A stretch of 64,000 bases of DNA from an uncultured Pseudomonadales bacterium (GTDB lineage: Bacteria > Pseudomonadota > Gammaproteobacteria > Pseudomonadales > Azotimanducaceae), in NCBI GenBank assembly GCA_951813515.1, contig OX638346.1, positions 1 through 64,000 of the forward strand, written 5' to 3'. Below the pieces are notes generated by a model. That model was not told the origin of the DNA. It saw only the letters and a list, made by a program, of their open reading frames with translations, and ran no database searches. The position numbers and the translations under genes were made by a program. This document shows positions 7,272-16,586 of the stretch, piece after piece; the first letter of the stretch is position 1, and each line of letters starts with the position of its first letter.

Positions 7272-10268
7272 TCACTGAAGCCATGCCGCCTGCCGTCGAC
7301 GACGCCGCGAGCGCCATGCGACCTGGAGGACAAACACGCCGAAGACGGCGATCACCGCGATGGCGTAGTTGATGTACTCCCATACGCGCTGGGCGTTCTC
7401 ATCCATCGGCGGGAGCGTTCGATTGAAGTGGCCCCGGCCGCGAATAGTCAGGAGGGCCTGGTCTTCCACGGCCCAGTCGACGAGATTTGCGATGAGCTGG
7501 ACCGAGTTCGCATACCGCGTGCCGTCGGCGGAACCGATCATGCCGAGGGTCTGATCCGCAAGGAATGAACTCGACCCGATCACGATCAGCCGGGCCGACT
7601 CCGGCGAGCGCTCGATAACGCTGGTCACGGCGCCTATGCCATCTTCTTCGGCCTCCGCTTCGTCCGTTTCCGGGTCCAGGCCCACGTCTCCGGTTCCTGG
7701 CGCGTCATCCTCCACCGGGGCTTCTTCCGCCTCTTCTTCCACGAGCAGCGGCGACTCGTCGAAGAACGAGTCGAAGCGTCCCTCGATCATCCCCGCCAAC
7801 GTCACGACTCCGACCTCTCCGCTCGGGGCGAACGGCACGTCGCCGTCTTCGCCCAGGTTTGGCATCACATCCGTCGACGTGGAGCGCCACGCCGCCGGGG
7901 AACTCCTTAGCAGCGCCGTGACAGCGCGCTCAGCATTGACTTCGGCGTTGATATCCACCGGCGACCCCCAGGCAAACGTCACCTGCGGCAATTCCGAGAC
8001 CGGCATGAAGTCCTGGTTCAGCCCCTCGTCGCGCACATCGACGAAGTACGGATAGTCGAGCATGACGCGTTGCTGGAAGCTGAAACCTCCCACCTCTCGC
8101 CACACCGGCACCGGGAAGGCCGAGTTGGCGGCATCCATGACGAAGGACTTGTCGATCGAAACGCCGTGATGCGCGAGCCAGTCGTCGAGCCCGGTATTCT
8201 TCGACATCGCCATGAGCGACTGCGGACTCAGGCGCACTTCGAACGCGCCGGCCGCCACCACGACCGTGCCTCCGCGCATGAGAAACTGGTCGATCGCGAA
8301 GACCTCCTTCGCCCCCAGCGCTCCGGGGTCCACGACCAGCAGCACGCCCGATCCGGCGCCCAGTTCGCCCGAACCAAGATCCGCCGCCGCGACGTCGAAG
8401 TCCACGGTCAGGAAGCTTCGCAGGCTTTCGAACTGATCCCCCTGCGGCATCGGCATCTGTTGCTGCATGTACGGATTCGGCGCGGGCGGAAGGTGAATCG
8501 CGACCCTCTTCAAGAGGCCCTCGGCAAACCGTTTCAGCCCCTCACCGAGGCCACGCTTCAGTCCTTCGGCATCGAGCGACTCCGGTATCGGTATCTGCAC
8601 GACGGTTTCTCCGTCCGAAAGGGTCAGGTAGTAGAAGAACGTCTCGCGATCGAACAGGCTTGCCGCCATCGGTGTAAACCCGTAGCGCTCGGCGATCTCC
8701 GTCGCGAGCGCGCCGTCACCGGCATCCGGGTCGCGTATCGAGGAGGTGAGCTTCCCGCCCGACTCGGCGATCATCTCGTCGAGCACCACGCCGAGTTCGG
8801 CCTTCAGGTCCACCAGGACGGCGGGTAGGCGCTCGTCCGCGGAGATGTATCCGGTGAATTCGACCGGGTCGCTGATGGCGTCGAATATGTCACCCCCGCC
8901 GCGAAACCCGTACAGCACTTTCTTGATGGCGCGCGTGATGTCGTACTCGGGGTTGCGCAAACGCACGTCGAGATCGGATTCGCCGCTCACCTTGACTTCG
9001 ATCAGGTCGCGAAAATCCAGCACTTCATACTCGTCGCCGTACTGGATCAGCACGTCGAAGTACGAACTCACGAGACTCGACTGGTAGCGGTCGGCAACCT
9101 GGAAGGGCACCGGGCGGATGCCGTACTTCGAGTTCGCCTCATCCTCCATTTCCGGGGATGCGGCGGGGTCGACCAGTTCAAGCCGCAGGCGACCGTCGGC
9201 CGCGACTTCGTACTCCGTCAGCAGGTCACGCATCTCGGGCACCAGCGGCGCAAGCAACGGATGCGTCTTGGCGCTGAAATAGCCCCGGACAAGCATCGGC
9301 TCCTGCAGTTGCGCCAGGTACGATCGGGTGGCATCAGAAATCGAGAACTGCCTTCCTTCCGTCACATCCCACCGCAGCGCGGCATTTCCCGAGAGTCCCA
9401 ACAACCAGAAGTTGGCGACGACGAAATTGAGCGCGATCAGTGCCGTCGTGCGATGCGCGTTGCGGTGCCGCGCCTCCGGCCCGTCATCGGCCCAGCCGTG
9501 GCTTTCGATTGCGTAGACGTTCAACGCCAGGAAGACGCCGATGATCGACACGTAGTAGTAGAGGTCGCGCAGGTCGAGAACGCCTCGCGTGATGGACTCG
9601 AAACGTGAACCCGTACCGAGGGCGCGCAACACGTCACCGACTTCGTTGTCGAACAGTTCCGAGATGAAAGGGCTTCCTATCAGGTAGAAGGCGCCGCAGG
9701 AGAAGGTGGCGAGAATCAGCGCGACTATCTGGTTGTCGGTCTTCGCGCTGACGAAGAGGCCAATGGACAGGTACGCCGCGCCAAGCAGCAGCGCTGCGAC
9801 ATAGCCGGCGAAGACCGGACCCCAGTCCAGGTCGCCGATAACCGCAACCGTAACGGCGAGCGGCAGGGTCAGCGCCAGGGCAACCGCCAGCAGCGCCCAG
9901 CAGGCGAGAAATTTCCCCAGCGCGAACTGCCAGGCGCTCGTGGGCACGGTGACCACGAACTCGAGCGTGCCGACGCGGCGCTCGTCGCTCCACATGCGCA
10001 TCGTCAGCGCCGCCGCCAGGAAGACCAGCAGGATCGGCAGCCACTCGAACATCGGGCGCACGTCCGCGATGTTGCGCGCGAAGAACGCCTCCCCCCAGAA
10101 AAAGATGAACAGCGTCACGCCGAGATAGGCGAGCAGAAACAGGTACGCGATGGGCGAACCGAAAAAGAGCGCAAGCTCCTTGCGGAGGATGGCGCGGACC
10201 GTGTCCCACAGCCGCGCCAGGTCGCCGACGCCCCCCGCAGGCATTCGTTCCAAGGAAGCGTCAGACAT
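7272..10268 (-). CDS. ABC-2 permease fused to GldG-like auxiliary domain
   Basis: A protein of 998 residues. Residues 1-250 are an ABC-2 type permease (GldF-like, six helices, with a conserved SDERRVGTLE segment after the second helix). A transmembrane segment near 285-310 leads into a large extracytoplasmic GldG/ABC_transp_aux region (LRWDVTEGRQFSISDATRSYL, then a beta-rich body). There is an acidic linker near 855-890 and a final C-terminal helix close to the end. The ATG at 10268 overlaps the stop of the ATPase gene by eight bases (a GTG at 10277 is an alternative). In Bacteroidetes the GldF and GldG functions are separate proteins linked to gliding. Fused forms in proteobacteria have no established substrate, so motility should not be assumed. 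Confidence 0.88.
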   Translation of the reverse strand: MSDASLERMPAGGVGDLARLWDTVRAILRKELALFFGSPIAYLFLLAYLGVTLFIFFWGEAFFARNIADVRPMFEWLPILLVFLAAALTMRMWSDERRVGTLEFVVTVPTSAWQFALGKFLACWALLAVALALTLPLAVTVAVIGDLDWGPVFAGYVAALLLGAAYLSIGLFVSAKTDNQIVALILATFSCGAFYLIGSPFISELFDNEVGDVLRALGTGSRFESITRGVLDLRDLYYYVSIIGVFLALNVYAIESHGWADDGPEARHRNAHRTTALIALNFVVANFWLLGLSGNAALRWDVTEGRQFSISDATRSYLAQLQEPMLVRGYFSAKTHPLLAPLVPEMRDLLTEYEVAADGRLRLELVDPAASPEMEDEANSKYGIRPVPFQVADRYQSSLVSSYFDVLIQYGDEYEVLDFRDLIEVKVSGESDLDVRLRNPEYDITRAIKKVLYGFRGGGDIFDAISDPVEFTGYISADERLPAVLVDLKAELGVVLDEMIAESGGKLTSSIRDPDAGDGALATEIAERYGFTPMAASLFDRETFFYYLTLSDGETVVQIPIPESLDAEGLKRGLGEGLKRFAEGLLKRVAIHLPPAPNPYMQQQMPMPQGDQFESLRSFLTVDFDVAAADLGSGELGAGSGVLLVVDPGALGAKEVFAIDQFLMRGGTVVVAAGAFEVRLSPQSLMAMSKNTGLDDWLAHHGVSIDKSFVMDAANSAFPVPVWREVGGFSFQQRVMLDYPYFVDVRDEGLNQDFMPVSELPQVTFAWGSPVDINAEVNAERAVTALLRSSPAAWRSTSTDVMPNLGEDGDVPFAPSGEVGVVTLAGMIEGRFDSFFDESPLLVEEEAEEAPVEDDAPGTGDVGLDPETDEAEAEEDGIGAVTSVIERSPESARLIVIGSSSFLADQTLGMIGSADGTRYANSVQLIANLVDWAVEDQALLTIRGRGHFNRTLPPMDENAQRVWEYINYAIAVIAVFGVFVLQVAWRSRRRRRQAAWLQ

Positions 10269-11166
10269 CGGTGTCACTCACGCTGCGGAAAACCGTCTCA
10301 AGATCGCGTTTCTCCCTTTGCAACGCATGGAACGCGATCCCGGCGCGAACCAGGCAGCTTGCGATTTCGGCGGCAGTTTCGTCGCCGGGAGGCCGATCAA
10401 AGCCGAGGAACCAGCCGCCTTCAGTGGCATCCACATCGACCCGCTCACCGACCGCTTCCTTCAGGGCTTGGCCGGTAGCGTCCGTTCCCACGAACAGGCG
10501 CTGACTCTGCTGCAGGTCGGCGAGTTTCTCGTCCAAGGCGAGTTTGCCCGCCCGCAGGATCATCACCCGGTCACACACGGCGTCCACTTCCTGCATGATG
10601 TGCGTCGACAGGATGACGGTGGCGGATTCGGCCAATCGGCGGATCAGGTCGCGCATCTCCTGCGTCTGGGCCGGATCGAGCCCGCTCGTCGGCTCGTCCA
10701 GGATCAGGAATCGGGGCGCGTGCAGAATCGCCTGGGCCACACCGACGCGCTGCTTGAAACCCCGGGACAGCGTGTCGATGACGTCCAGAGCACGTTCGTG
10801 CAGACCGGTCGCGTTTACCGCCCCGCGAACGACCGACGATCGATCCGTGGCTGGCACGCCGCGAACCGTAGCCGCGAATTCGAGATAGTCCACGACCGTC
10901 ATGTCCGAATACAGGGGCACCGTTTCCGGCAGGTAGCCGACCTTGCGCCGTACTTCGGCCGCGTGTTCGGTCACGTCCTGTCCGTCTATCTCCGCCGAGC
11001 CCGAACTCGGCTCGAGGAAACCGGTCAGGAGCTTCATGATCGTCGTCTTGCCGGCACCGTTGTGGCCGAGCAGACCGACGATTTCGCCCTGCCCAATGGT
11101 GAAGCTCACCGAATCGGCCGCCACGTTTTCGCCAAAACGCCGCGTCAGTTCCCGCGCTTCAATCAC
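10261..11166 (-). CDS. ABC transporter ATP-binding protein (GldA-like)
   Basis: A protein of 301 residues with all ABC ATPase motifs: Walker A GHNGAGKTT near residues 35-43, a degenerate signature LSRGFKQR near 137, Walker B FLILDEPTSGLDP near 155-167, and the H-loop STHIM near 193. The C-terminal extension after residue 215 is typical of ABC-2 exporters. It should energise the fused permease encoded immediately downstream with an eight-base overlap. Substrate and direction are not visible in the sequence; ABC-2 systems normally export. Confidence 0.92.
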   Translation of the reverse strand: MIEARELTRRFGENVAADSVSFTIGQGEIVGLLGHNGAGKTTIMKLLTGFLEPSSGSAEIDGQDVTEHAAEVRRKVGYLPETVPLYSDMTVVDYLEFAATVRGVPATDRSSVVRGAVNATGLHERALDVIDTLSRGFKQRVGVAQAILHAPRFLILDEPTSGLDPAQTQEMRDLIRRLAESATVILSTHIMQEVDAVCDRVMILRAGKLALDEKLADLQQSQRLFVGTDATGQALKEAVGERVDVDATEGGWFLGFDRPPGDETAAEIASCLVRAGIAFHALQREKRDLETVFRSVSDTDV

Positions 11167-11357
11167 TCGAATCTTCCCGGCTCACTCAAAGCGGCGCATA
11201 TTCTTAGAATGTTGCCGACGAATTTCAACCCGCTCGCGCGCCTGTCTGCCCTCGTCGGCCATTTCATCTCATGCAACGGCCATGCGCACCGACGGATTCA
11301 TAGCCTCCACGTAGTACGATCCAACTTCGGCAGGAAAGTTCGCAAAGAGATCGAATC

Positions 11358-12206
11358 GTGCGAGACGTAGCGGGCAAGGTCGCCTTCATCACGGGCGGGG
11401 CGAGCGGCATCGGCCTGGCCATGGCCCGGTCCTTTTCCGCGGCCGGCATGAGAGTCGCGATCGCGGACATCGAGGAACACGCCCTCGAACGGGCCGCCGC
11501 GTCCTTCGCGCCGAACAACACCCAAGTTATCGCGCTGCGCGTGGACGTCGCGGACCGCGAATCGGTGGCGCGGGCCGCCGACGAGACAGAGCGGGCATTC
11601 GGCAACGTACATGTCGTCTGCAACAATGCCGGCGTCGGGCTCACCGGTCCGCTGGAAGAGACGTCCTTCGCCGACTGGGACTGGGCCGTCGGCGTCAACC
11701 TGCACGGCGTGATCAACGGCGTACAGACGTTTGTCCAGCGCATCATCGCGCACGGCGAAGGCGGCCACATCGTCAACACGGCCTCCCTGGCGGGACTAGT
11801 GGCCGTGCCGGGATTCGGCGTCTACAACACCACGAAATTCGCTGTCGTCGGGCTGTCCGAAACGATGCGGGCGGAGCTCGCCGCCCACGAAATTGGCGTT
11901 TCCGTGCTCTGTCCCGGCTTCGTCAAGACCCATATCTTCACGTCGGAACGCAACCGGCCAGAGACTCTTCGCGCCAAGTCGCACGTCGTCGAACCCATGG
12001 ACCTCGCAGCCTACGAACGATTTGTGGAAAGCATGCTCGACCCCGCCATTGTGGGCGACATGACGCTCCATGCCATCCAGCAGAACGAGGCGTACATACT
12101 CACCCATCCCGAACTCGCCACGGGCGTGTCCGCCCGGCTGGCCGACATCCAGGCCGCCACGGAACGCTGGCGGCAGTATCGAGCGGAGCGCGGGATTCCG
12201 GGCTAG
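11358..12206 (+). CDS. Short-chain dehydrogenase/reductase
   Basis: A protein of 282 residues with a GTG start. It shows the classical SDR layout: the cofactor motif GGASGIG at residues 13-19, an NNAG motif near 93, a catalytic serine in NTASLAG near 140, and the active-site YxxxK as YNTTK near 155. It is an NAD(P)-dependent oxidoreductase whose substrate cannot be assigned. The gene is single, flanked by the Gld-type operon (divergent) and the convergent GbsR-type regulator. Similar proteins are often annotated as oxidoreductases of hydrophobic alcohols. Confidence 0.9.
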   Translation: MRDVAGKVAFITGGASGIGLAMARSFSAAGMRVAIADIEEHALERAAASFAPNNTQVIALRVDVADRESVARAADETERAFGNVHVVCNNAGVGLTGPLEETSFADWDWAVGVNLHGVINGVQTFVQRIIAHGEGGHIVNTASLAGLVAVPGFGVYNTTKFAVVGLSETMRAELAAHEIGVSVLCPGFVKTHIFTSERNRPETLRAKSHVVEPMDLAAYERFVESMLDPAIVGDMTLHAIQQNEAYILTHPELATGVSARLADIQAATERWRQYRAERGIPG

Positions 12207-12292
12207 CAGCCGATCGAGGCGCGGGATGACAGGTGGGCTCTGGGCGAGAGCGGAACACGGCGCGCCCGGAGGGGTCCACAGGTCTCGGTACG

Positions 12293-12862
12293 CTACTCTT
12301 TCGTCCGCTCCATCCTGCTTCCGGGCCGTAGCGCGCGGACCACCCGGGCGCCCATGCTGATCAGGGCCACGAGGCTGCTTTTCGGCAACGTGAGCATCTG
12401 GGCATACCAGTGATTCATGGTGTCGATGAACGCCATCATGTCGGCGAGGCGCGTCATGGCGACGCCGCTCACTTCGGGGTCGGCCTCGGCTTCGGCGATG
12501 CACTCCTTCAGCGCCAGGCGAACCGGATCTATTTCACGGGCCTTGCGGCCTTCGGCGATGCGCGTGACGATCTCCCACAGGTCCGTCTCGGCCTCGAAAT
12601 AGTCGCGCCGGTCGCCGCGCACGGAGACGCGGCGCACCAGCTTCCAGACCACCAGCTCGCGCAGCGAGTTGCTGACGTTGGAGCGAGCGATCCCGAGCTG
12701 GCTCGAGATCTGCTCCGCCGTGAGCGCATGCTCGGACAGGTACAGCAATGCGTGAATCTGGGCGATCGAACGATTGATCCCCCAGTGCGTGCCCATGTCA
12801 CCCCAACGGAGGATGAAGTTCTCAACTGCCGCCGGCAGCGTTGCTTCGGTAGTTTTGGACAT
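12293..12862 (-). CDS. GbsR/MarR-family transcriptional regulator
   Basis: A protein of 189 residues starting at the ATG at 12862; the longer open frame upstream to 13432 lies antisense to the RDD gene and is not credible. A winged helix-turn-helix occupies residues about 25-95 (LTAEQISSQLGIARSNVSNSLREL, then a wing RRVSVRGDRRDYFEA). A helical region that would form the dimer interface follows. GbsR-like proteins regulate osmolyte or membrane-related genes in other bacteria, but the target here is unknown. It is divergent from the RDD gene across about 140 bases, so local regulation is plausible. Confidence 0.87.
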   Translation of the reverse strand: MSKTTEATLPAAVENFILRWGDMGTHWGINRSIAQIHALLYLSEHALTAEQISSQLGIARSNVSNSLRELVVWKLVRRVSVRGDRRDYFEAETDLWEIVTRIAEGRKAREIDPVRLALKECIAEAEADPEVSGVAMTRLADMMAFIDTMNHWYAQMLTLPKSSLVALISMGARVVRALRPGSRMERTKE

Positions 12863-13000
12863 ATCAGAAATATCTGGTGCCACAGGCGAGAAGTCAAACC
12901 GTTCGTCGCCTGACCTGCCTCGAGTATCATTCCCCGCCCCGGAAACAGACGCTGGCAAATCCATGGCGGCAATCGAGTCAACTCCAACCGTTTCCGTACA

Positions 13001-13420
13001 GTGACGCCCCGGGCCGCCAACAGCGCTGGGCTCCACCTGCGACTGCTGGCGATGCTCTACGATGCCCTGGTGCTCCTGGCCATCTGGATCCTGACCGTCG
13101 TGCTGCTGGTCGCCGCAGCGGGCACGGCGGTCTCCGGCTTCTGGGTGCAGATTCTCCTTGCCGCCGAGGCGTACGCATTCTTCGTCTTTTTCTGGACACG
13201 TCGCGGCCAGACGCTCGGCATGCTGGCATGGCGGCTGCGGGTGACGGACGGCGATGCGCCCATCAGCCTGCGACAGGCCCACCTCAGGATCGCCGGCGCG
13301 ATCCTGAGCCTCGCCTGCCTCGGTCTCGGCCACACATGGATGCTGTTCGATCGCGAGCGCCGGACATGGCCGGACATTCTCTCGGCCACCAGCGTCGAAC
13401 GCGCCGACCCGAAGCGGTAA
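13001..13420 (+). CDS. RDD family membrane protein
   Basis: A protein of 139 residues with a GTG start. It has two N-terminal hydrophobic helices (MLYDALVLLAIWILTVVLL and a second near residues 48-66). These are followed by the RDD-type RRGQTLGMLAWRLRV segment, which carries the conserved Arg/Asp positions, and a further helix near 100-112. RDD proteins are small three-helix membrane proteins; some have been linked to ion or osmotic tolerance, but most are uncharacterised. The divergent GbsR-like regulator is a suggestive neighbour. Confidence 0.83.
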   Translation: MTPRAANSAGLHLRLLAMLYDALVLLAIWILTVVLLVAAAGTAVSGFWVQILLAAEAYAFFVFFWTRRGQTLGMLAWRLRVTDGDAPISLRQAHLRIAGAILSLACLGLGHTWMLFDRERRTWPDILSATSVERADPKR

Positions 13421-13461
13421 GATAGGCTTCAAGAGACGCGAATAATCGACGGAGTCGGGAT

Positions 13462-14670
13462 ATGCGAATCGCGGTTTTGGGGGGAGACGGGTTCATCGGG
13501 TGGCCAGCGACGCTGCACCTCTCCAATCTCGGCTTCGAAGTATTCATCGCAGACAACCTCAGTCGGCGGTGGATCGACACGGAACTCGGCGTACAGTCCC
13601 TGACGCCCATGGACTCCATCCAGGAGCGCAGGCGCGTGTGGCGCGAAGTCACCGGCCACGACATCGGTTTTGAACGCATTGACGTGGCGAGCGATTACTC
13701 CGGCTTGAAGAGTTGGCTCGACGAATTGCGCCCCGACGCCGTTCTGCACCTGGCCAAGCAGCGCGCGGCCCCCTATTCGATGAAGAGCGACCAGCACAAG
13801 AACTACACGGTCTCGAACAACGTCAACGCCACTCACCAGGTCCTGAACGCCCTCGTCGAACTCTCTCTCGACGCCCACCTAGTGCACATCGGCACCATGG
13901 GCGTATACGGCTATGCGAACGTCGGTGCAACGATTCCCGAAGGCTATCTGCCCGTGGACATCCGTCTCGACGACGGCAGCAGCTCCACGCTGGACATCCT
14001 CTATCCGGCCAACCCCGGCAGCATTTACCACATGACCAAGTGCCTGGATCAGCTCATGTTCCAGTTCTACGCCAAGAACGACGGACTGCGCGTCACCGAC
14101 CTGCACCAGGGCATCGTCTGGGGCACCCACACCGACCAGACCCGCCGCCACGTGCAGCTCATCAACCGTTTCGACTACGACGGCGACTACGGCACCGTGC
14201 TCAACCGGTTCCTGATCCAGGCCGCCATCGGCCACCCGCTGACGGTGCATGGGACAGGGGGCCAGACGCGGGCGTTCATCCACATCCAGGACTGTGTCCG
14301 CTGCATAGAACTGGCGTTGAAGAATCCTCCGGAACGCGGCGCGCGCACGCAGATATTCAACCAGATGACGGAGACCTATCGCCTGCGCGACCTCGCCCAC
14401 ATGATCTGCGACCTCACCGGCGCCGAAGTCGCCTGGCTGCCGAATCCGCGCAATGAGCCCGAGGAAAACGAACTCGTGGTGAGGAACGACCAGCTGCTCG
14501 ACCTGGGTCTGCAACCGACGACGCTGAAAGAGGGGTTGCTGGAAGAACTCGTCGATGTCGCGAAGAAGTACGCGCACCGCATCGACCGCAGCCGCATCCT
14601 CAGCACCGCCGCGTGGAGCAAGGAGCGGGCGGAACGCCTCGCCGGCAGCAATGGCAACGCGATCGGATAG
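13462..14670 (+). CDS. sqdB: UDP-sulfoquinovose synthase (SqdB/SQD1 family)
   Basis: A protein of 402 residues that matches SQD1-type enzymes along its full length. It has the Rossmann motif GGDGFIG (7-13), the DNLSRRWID...LGVQSLTPM block, the QRAAPYSM block (100-107), and the catalytic HIGTMGVYG with Thr145. The YHMTK motif gives Tyr189 and Lys193, and the GTALNRF/VQAA-like block near 240 and GGQTRAFIHIQD are also present. In plants and purple bacteria the enzyme makes UDP-sulfoquinovose from UDP-glucose and sulfite. The next two genes match the remaining steps of the Rhodobacter pathway, which strongly supports the call. Archaeal Agl3 is the main alternative within the family, but the neighbourhood favours SqdB. 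Confidence 0.9.
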   Translation: MRIAVLGGDGFIGWPATLHLSNLGFEVFIADNLSRRWIDTELGVQSLTPMDSIQERRRVWREVTGHDIGFERIDVASDYSGLKSWLDELRPDAVLHLAKQRAAPYSMKSDQHKNYTVSNNVNATHQVLNALVELSLDAHLVHIGTMGVYGYANVGATIPEGYLPVDIRLDDGSSSTLDILYPANPGSIYHMTKCLDQLMFQFYAKNDGLRVTDLHQGIVWGTHTDQTRRHVQLINRFDYDGDYGTVLNRFLIQAAIGHPLTVHGTGGQTRAFIHIQDCVRCIELALKNPPERGARTQIFNQMTETYRLRDLAHMICDLTGAEVAWLPNPRNEPEENELVVRNDQLLDLGLQPTTLKEGLLEELVDVAKKYAHRIDRSRILSTAAWSKERAERLAGSNGNAIG

Positions 14671-14736
14671 TCCGGAAACTTCCGGCCCGTCCCAACCATC
14701 CCCCGCACCCGCGGCCCCACTCGAAACAGGCTGCAC

Positions 14737-15531
14737 GTGTTCGCCTACGCGACCCTGGTGACCAACTCCGACTACGTGCTGGGAGCGACGGCGCTGGCAC
14801 GTTCGCTGAAGCGCGCCTCGGCCACCTGTCCTCTCATCGTGATGGCCAAGCCCGGAACGCCCGGGCTCGACACGCTGGAAGGCGAAGGATGCATCGTCCG
14901 CGAAACCGAAAAGCCGGCGATGTCCAGGGCTTTCCAGTCACGTCATAGCCGCGCGGCGCAGCATGCGAGGAGCCCGTTCACCAAGGGCGAGAAACCCGAA
15001 TTCCACGACCCCATCGACAACTTCATGAAGCTCGAGTTGTGGCGCCTCGAAGAGTACGAGCGCATCGTCTTCATCGACGCCGACGCCATCGTCGTGCGCA
15101 ACGTCGACAAGCTGTTCGGCTATCCCGAGTTCTCCGCCGCTCCCAACCTCTACGAGACGCTCGCAGACATGCACCGCATGAATTCCGGCGTCTTCGTTGC
15201 CAGACCCAGCCGCCGGACCTACGAGGACATGCTCGAGCGGCTGGACACCCCGGAAGTGTTCTGGCGTCGAACGGACCAGACGTTCCTCGAAGCCTACTAC
15301 CCGGACTGGCACGGACTGCCCTACACGTACAACGTCCTGCAGTACATATTCTTCAACCTGCCCGATCTGTGGCATTGGCCAAGCATCAAGCTGGTCCATT
15401 ACCAGTACGAAAAGCCCTGGCAGAGAGATCACCCGAAGCGCGAAGCTCTCGCGCCGTTGATCGACCTCTGGTACCGGGTGCTTGAAGGTCGGCCGATTCC
15501 GGACGACATTCGCGCACCGGCAACCGCATGA
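14737..15531 (+). CDS. sqdD: Glycogenin-like GT8 glycosyltransferase (SqdD candidate)
   Basis: A protein of 264 residues with a GTG start. It has the GT8 fold: an N-terminal nucleotide-sugar segment (YATLVTNSDYVLGATALARSL), the metal-binding DxD motif as DAD (114-116), NSGVFV near 150 and DQTFL near 183. A closing VHYQYEKPW resembles the HxxGxxKPW ending of glycogenins. Rhodobacter SqdD is a glycogenin-like glycosyltransferase using UDP-sulfoquinovose. Position directly behind sqdB and ahead of a reductase-like gene makes this role likely. The next gene's ATG overlaps its TGA. Confidence 0.78.
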   Translation: MFAYATLVTNSDYVLGATALARSLKRASATCPLIVMAKPGTPGLDTLEGEGCIVRETEKPAMSRAFQSRHSRAAQHARSPFTKGEKPEFHDPIDNFMKLELWRLEEYERIVFIDADAIVVRNVDKLFGYPEFSAAPNLYETLADMHRMNSGVFVARPSRRTYEDMLERLDTPEVFWRRTDQTFLEAYYPDWHGLPYTYNVLQYIFFNLPDLWHWPSIKLVHYQYEKPWQRDHPKREALAPLIDLWYRVLEGRPIPDDIRAPATA

Positions 15532-16538
15532 GAGTGCCCCACAGCCGTGCCTCCGGCCCGCCTGTGGCCCGGCCCCGCTCGTCGCGCATGGAACGATCGC
15601 CTCCGGTCGCGAACGCTCCCGGCGACATTCGTTCCATGCGCGTTGCGCTGACCGGCGCGAGCGGGATCGTCGGCCGCTTCATCGCCTCCCGCCTCGCCCG
15701 CGAGGGCTGCGACATCGTGGCGCTGGCGCGTCCCGGGAGCGACCGAACGGGTTTTGGCTTCCCCGTCACCTGGATCGAGGGCGACCTGGACACGGAGGCG
15801 GCGCTGGACTCGCTGTTGCAGGGGGCGGATGCGCTCGTGCACTCCGCCTACGATCACCTTCCCGGTCTTTATCGGGGCGGCGAGGGCAATGATGTGGAGG
15901 GGTATTGGAGGACAAACCTGTTGGGAAGCCTGCGCCTGCTGCACGCCGCGAACGGCTGCGATGTCGGCCGCGTCGTCGTCCTGTCCAGCCGCGCCGTTTT
16001 CGGTCGCCCCTCGGCGACACGAGTCGGCGATAGTCATCCGACCTCTCCCGACACCCACTACGGCGCGCACAAGGTCGCCCTCGAAGGCCTTGCGGGCGTG
16101 TATCCGCGTACGACATGCATACGGCCCACCGGGGTCTACGGGATCACGCATCCCGCATCCCGCAGCAAGTGGTTCGACATGGCGCGCGATGTCGTCGCGG
16201 GCCGACCGGTCACGACCGCGCGCACATCGACCGAAGTGCATGGGGACGACGTGGCCGCTGCCGTGTGGCAATTGCTCACGGCGCGCGAAGCCGATGTCGC
16301 CGGCCGCGCGTTCAACTGTTCTGACCTCGTCGTCAGCACCCGCGAGATCGCCGACCGCATGTACACCACCCAAGGTATCGCTCACGGGGCTCGACCGACG
16401 CTGCCGCCGGAGATGCCACCGCCGGACATCATCATGCGCTGCGCCGGCCTGCGCTCCCTCGGCTGGCGACCCGGCGGACGGCGACGGCTGCAGGCGACGA
16501 TTCGGGCGCTGCTCGACGCCGCTCAACGCATGAATTGA
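15528..16538 (+). CDS. sqdC: NAD(P)-dependent epimerase/reductase (SqdC candidate)
   Basis: An extended SDR. The ATG at 15528 overlaps the stop of the GT8 gene (ATGA), giving 336 residues. The Rossmann core only starts at an internal ATG at 15636 (MRVALTGASGIVGRF), so the true start may be there and the first 36 residues would then be untranslated. Visible motifs are GASGIVG, LSSRAVFG, YGAHK as the catalytic YxxxK, and IRPTGVYG. In Rhodobacter sqdC encodes a reductase-like protein needed to turn sulfoquinovosyl-dihydroxyacetone into later intermediates. The gene is assigned mainly from operon position, so a generic sugar epimerase remains possible. Confidence 0.62.
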   Translation: MRVPHSRASGPPVARPRSSRMERSPPVANAPGDIRSMRVALTGASGIVGRFIASRLAREGCDIVALARPGSDRTGFGFPVTWIEGDLDTEAALDSLLQGADALVHSAYDHLPGLYRGGEGNDVEGYWRTNLLGSLRLLHAANGCDVGRVVVLSSRAVFGRPSATRVGDSHPTSPDTHYGAHKVALEGLAGVYPRTTCIRPTGVYGITHPASRSKWFDMARDVVAGRPVTTARTSTEVHGDDVAAAVWQLLTAREADVAGRAFNCSDLVVSTREIADRMYTTQGIAHGARPTLPPEMPPPDIIMRCAGLRSLGWRPGGRRRLQATIRALLDAAQRMN

Positions 16539-16586
16539 TCCAGGCACTGCCCCGGGAAGTGTCCCACGCGATCTCGGGAATTCGAT

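Noticed and set aside
13057..13432. Longer N-terminal extension of the GbsR-type regulator
   Set aside because: The extension runs antisense through the RDD gene; the winged-helix protein starts at the ATG at 12862.
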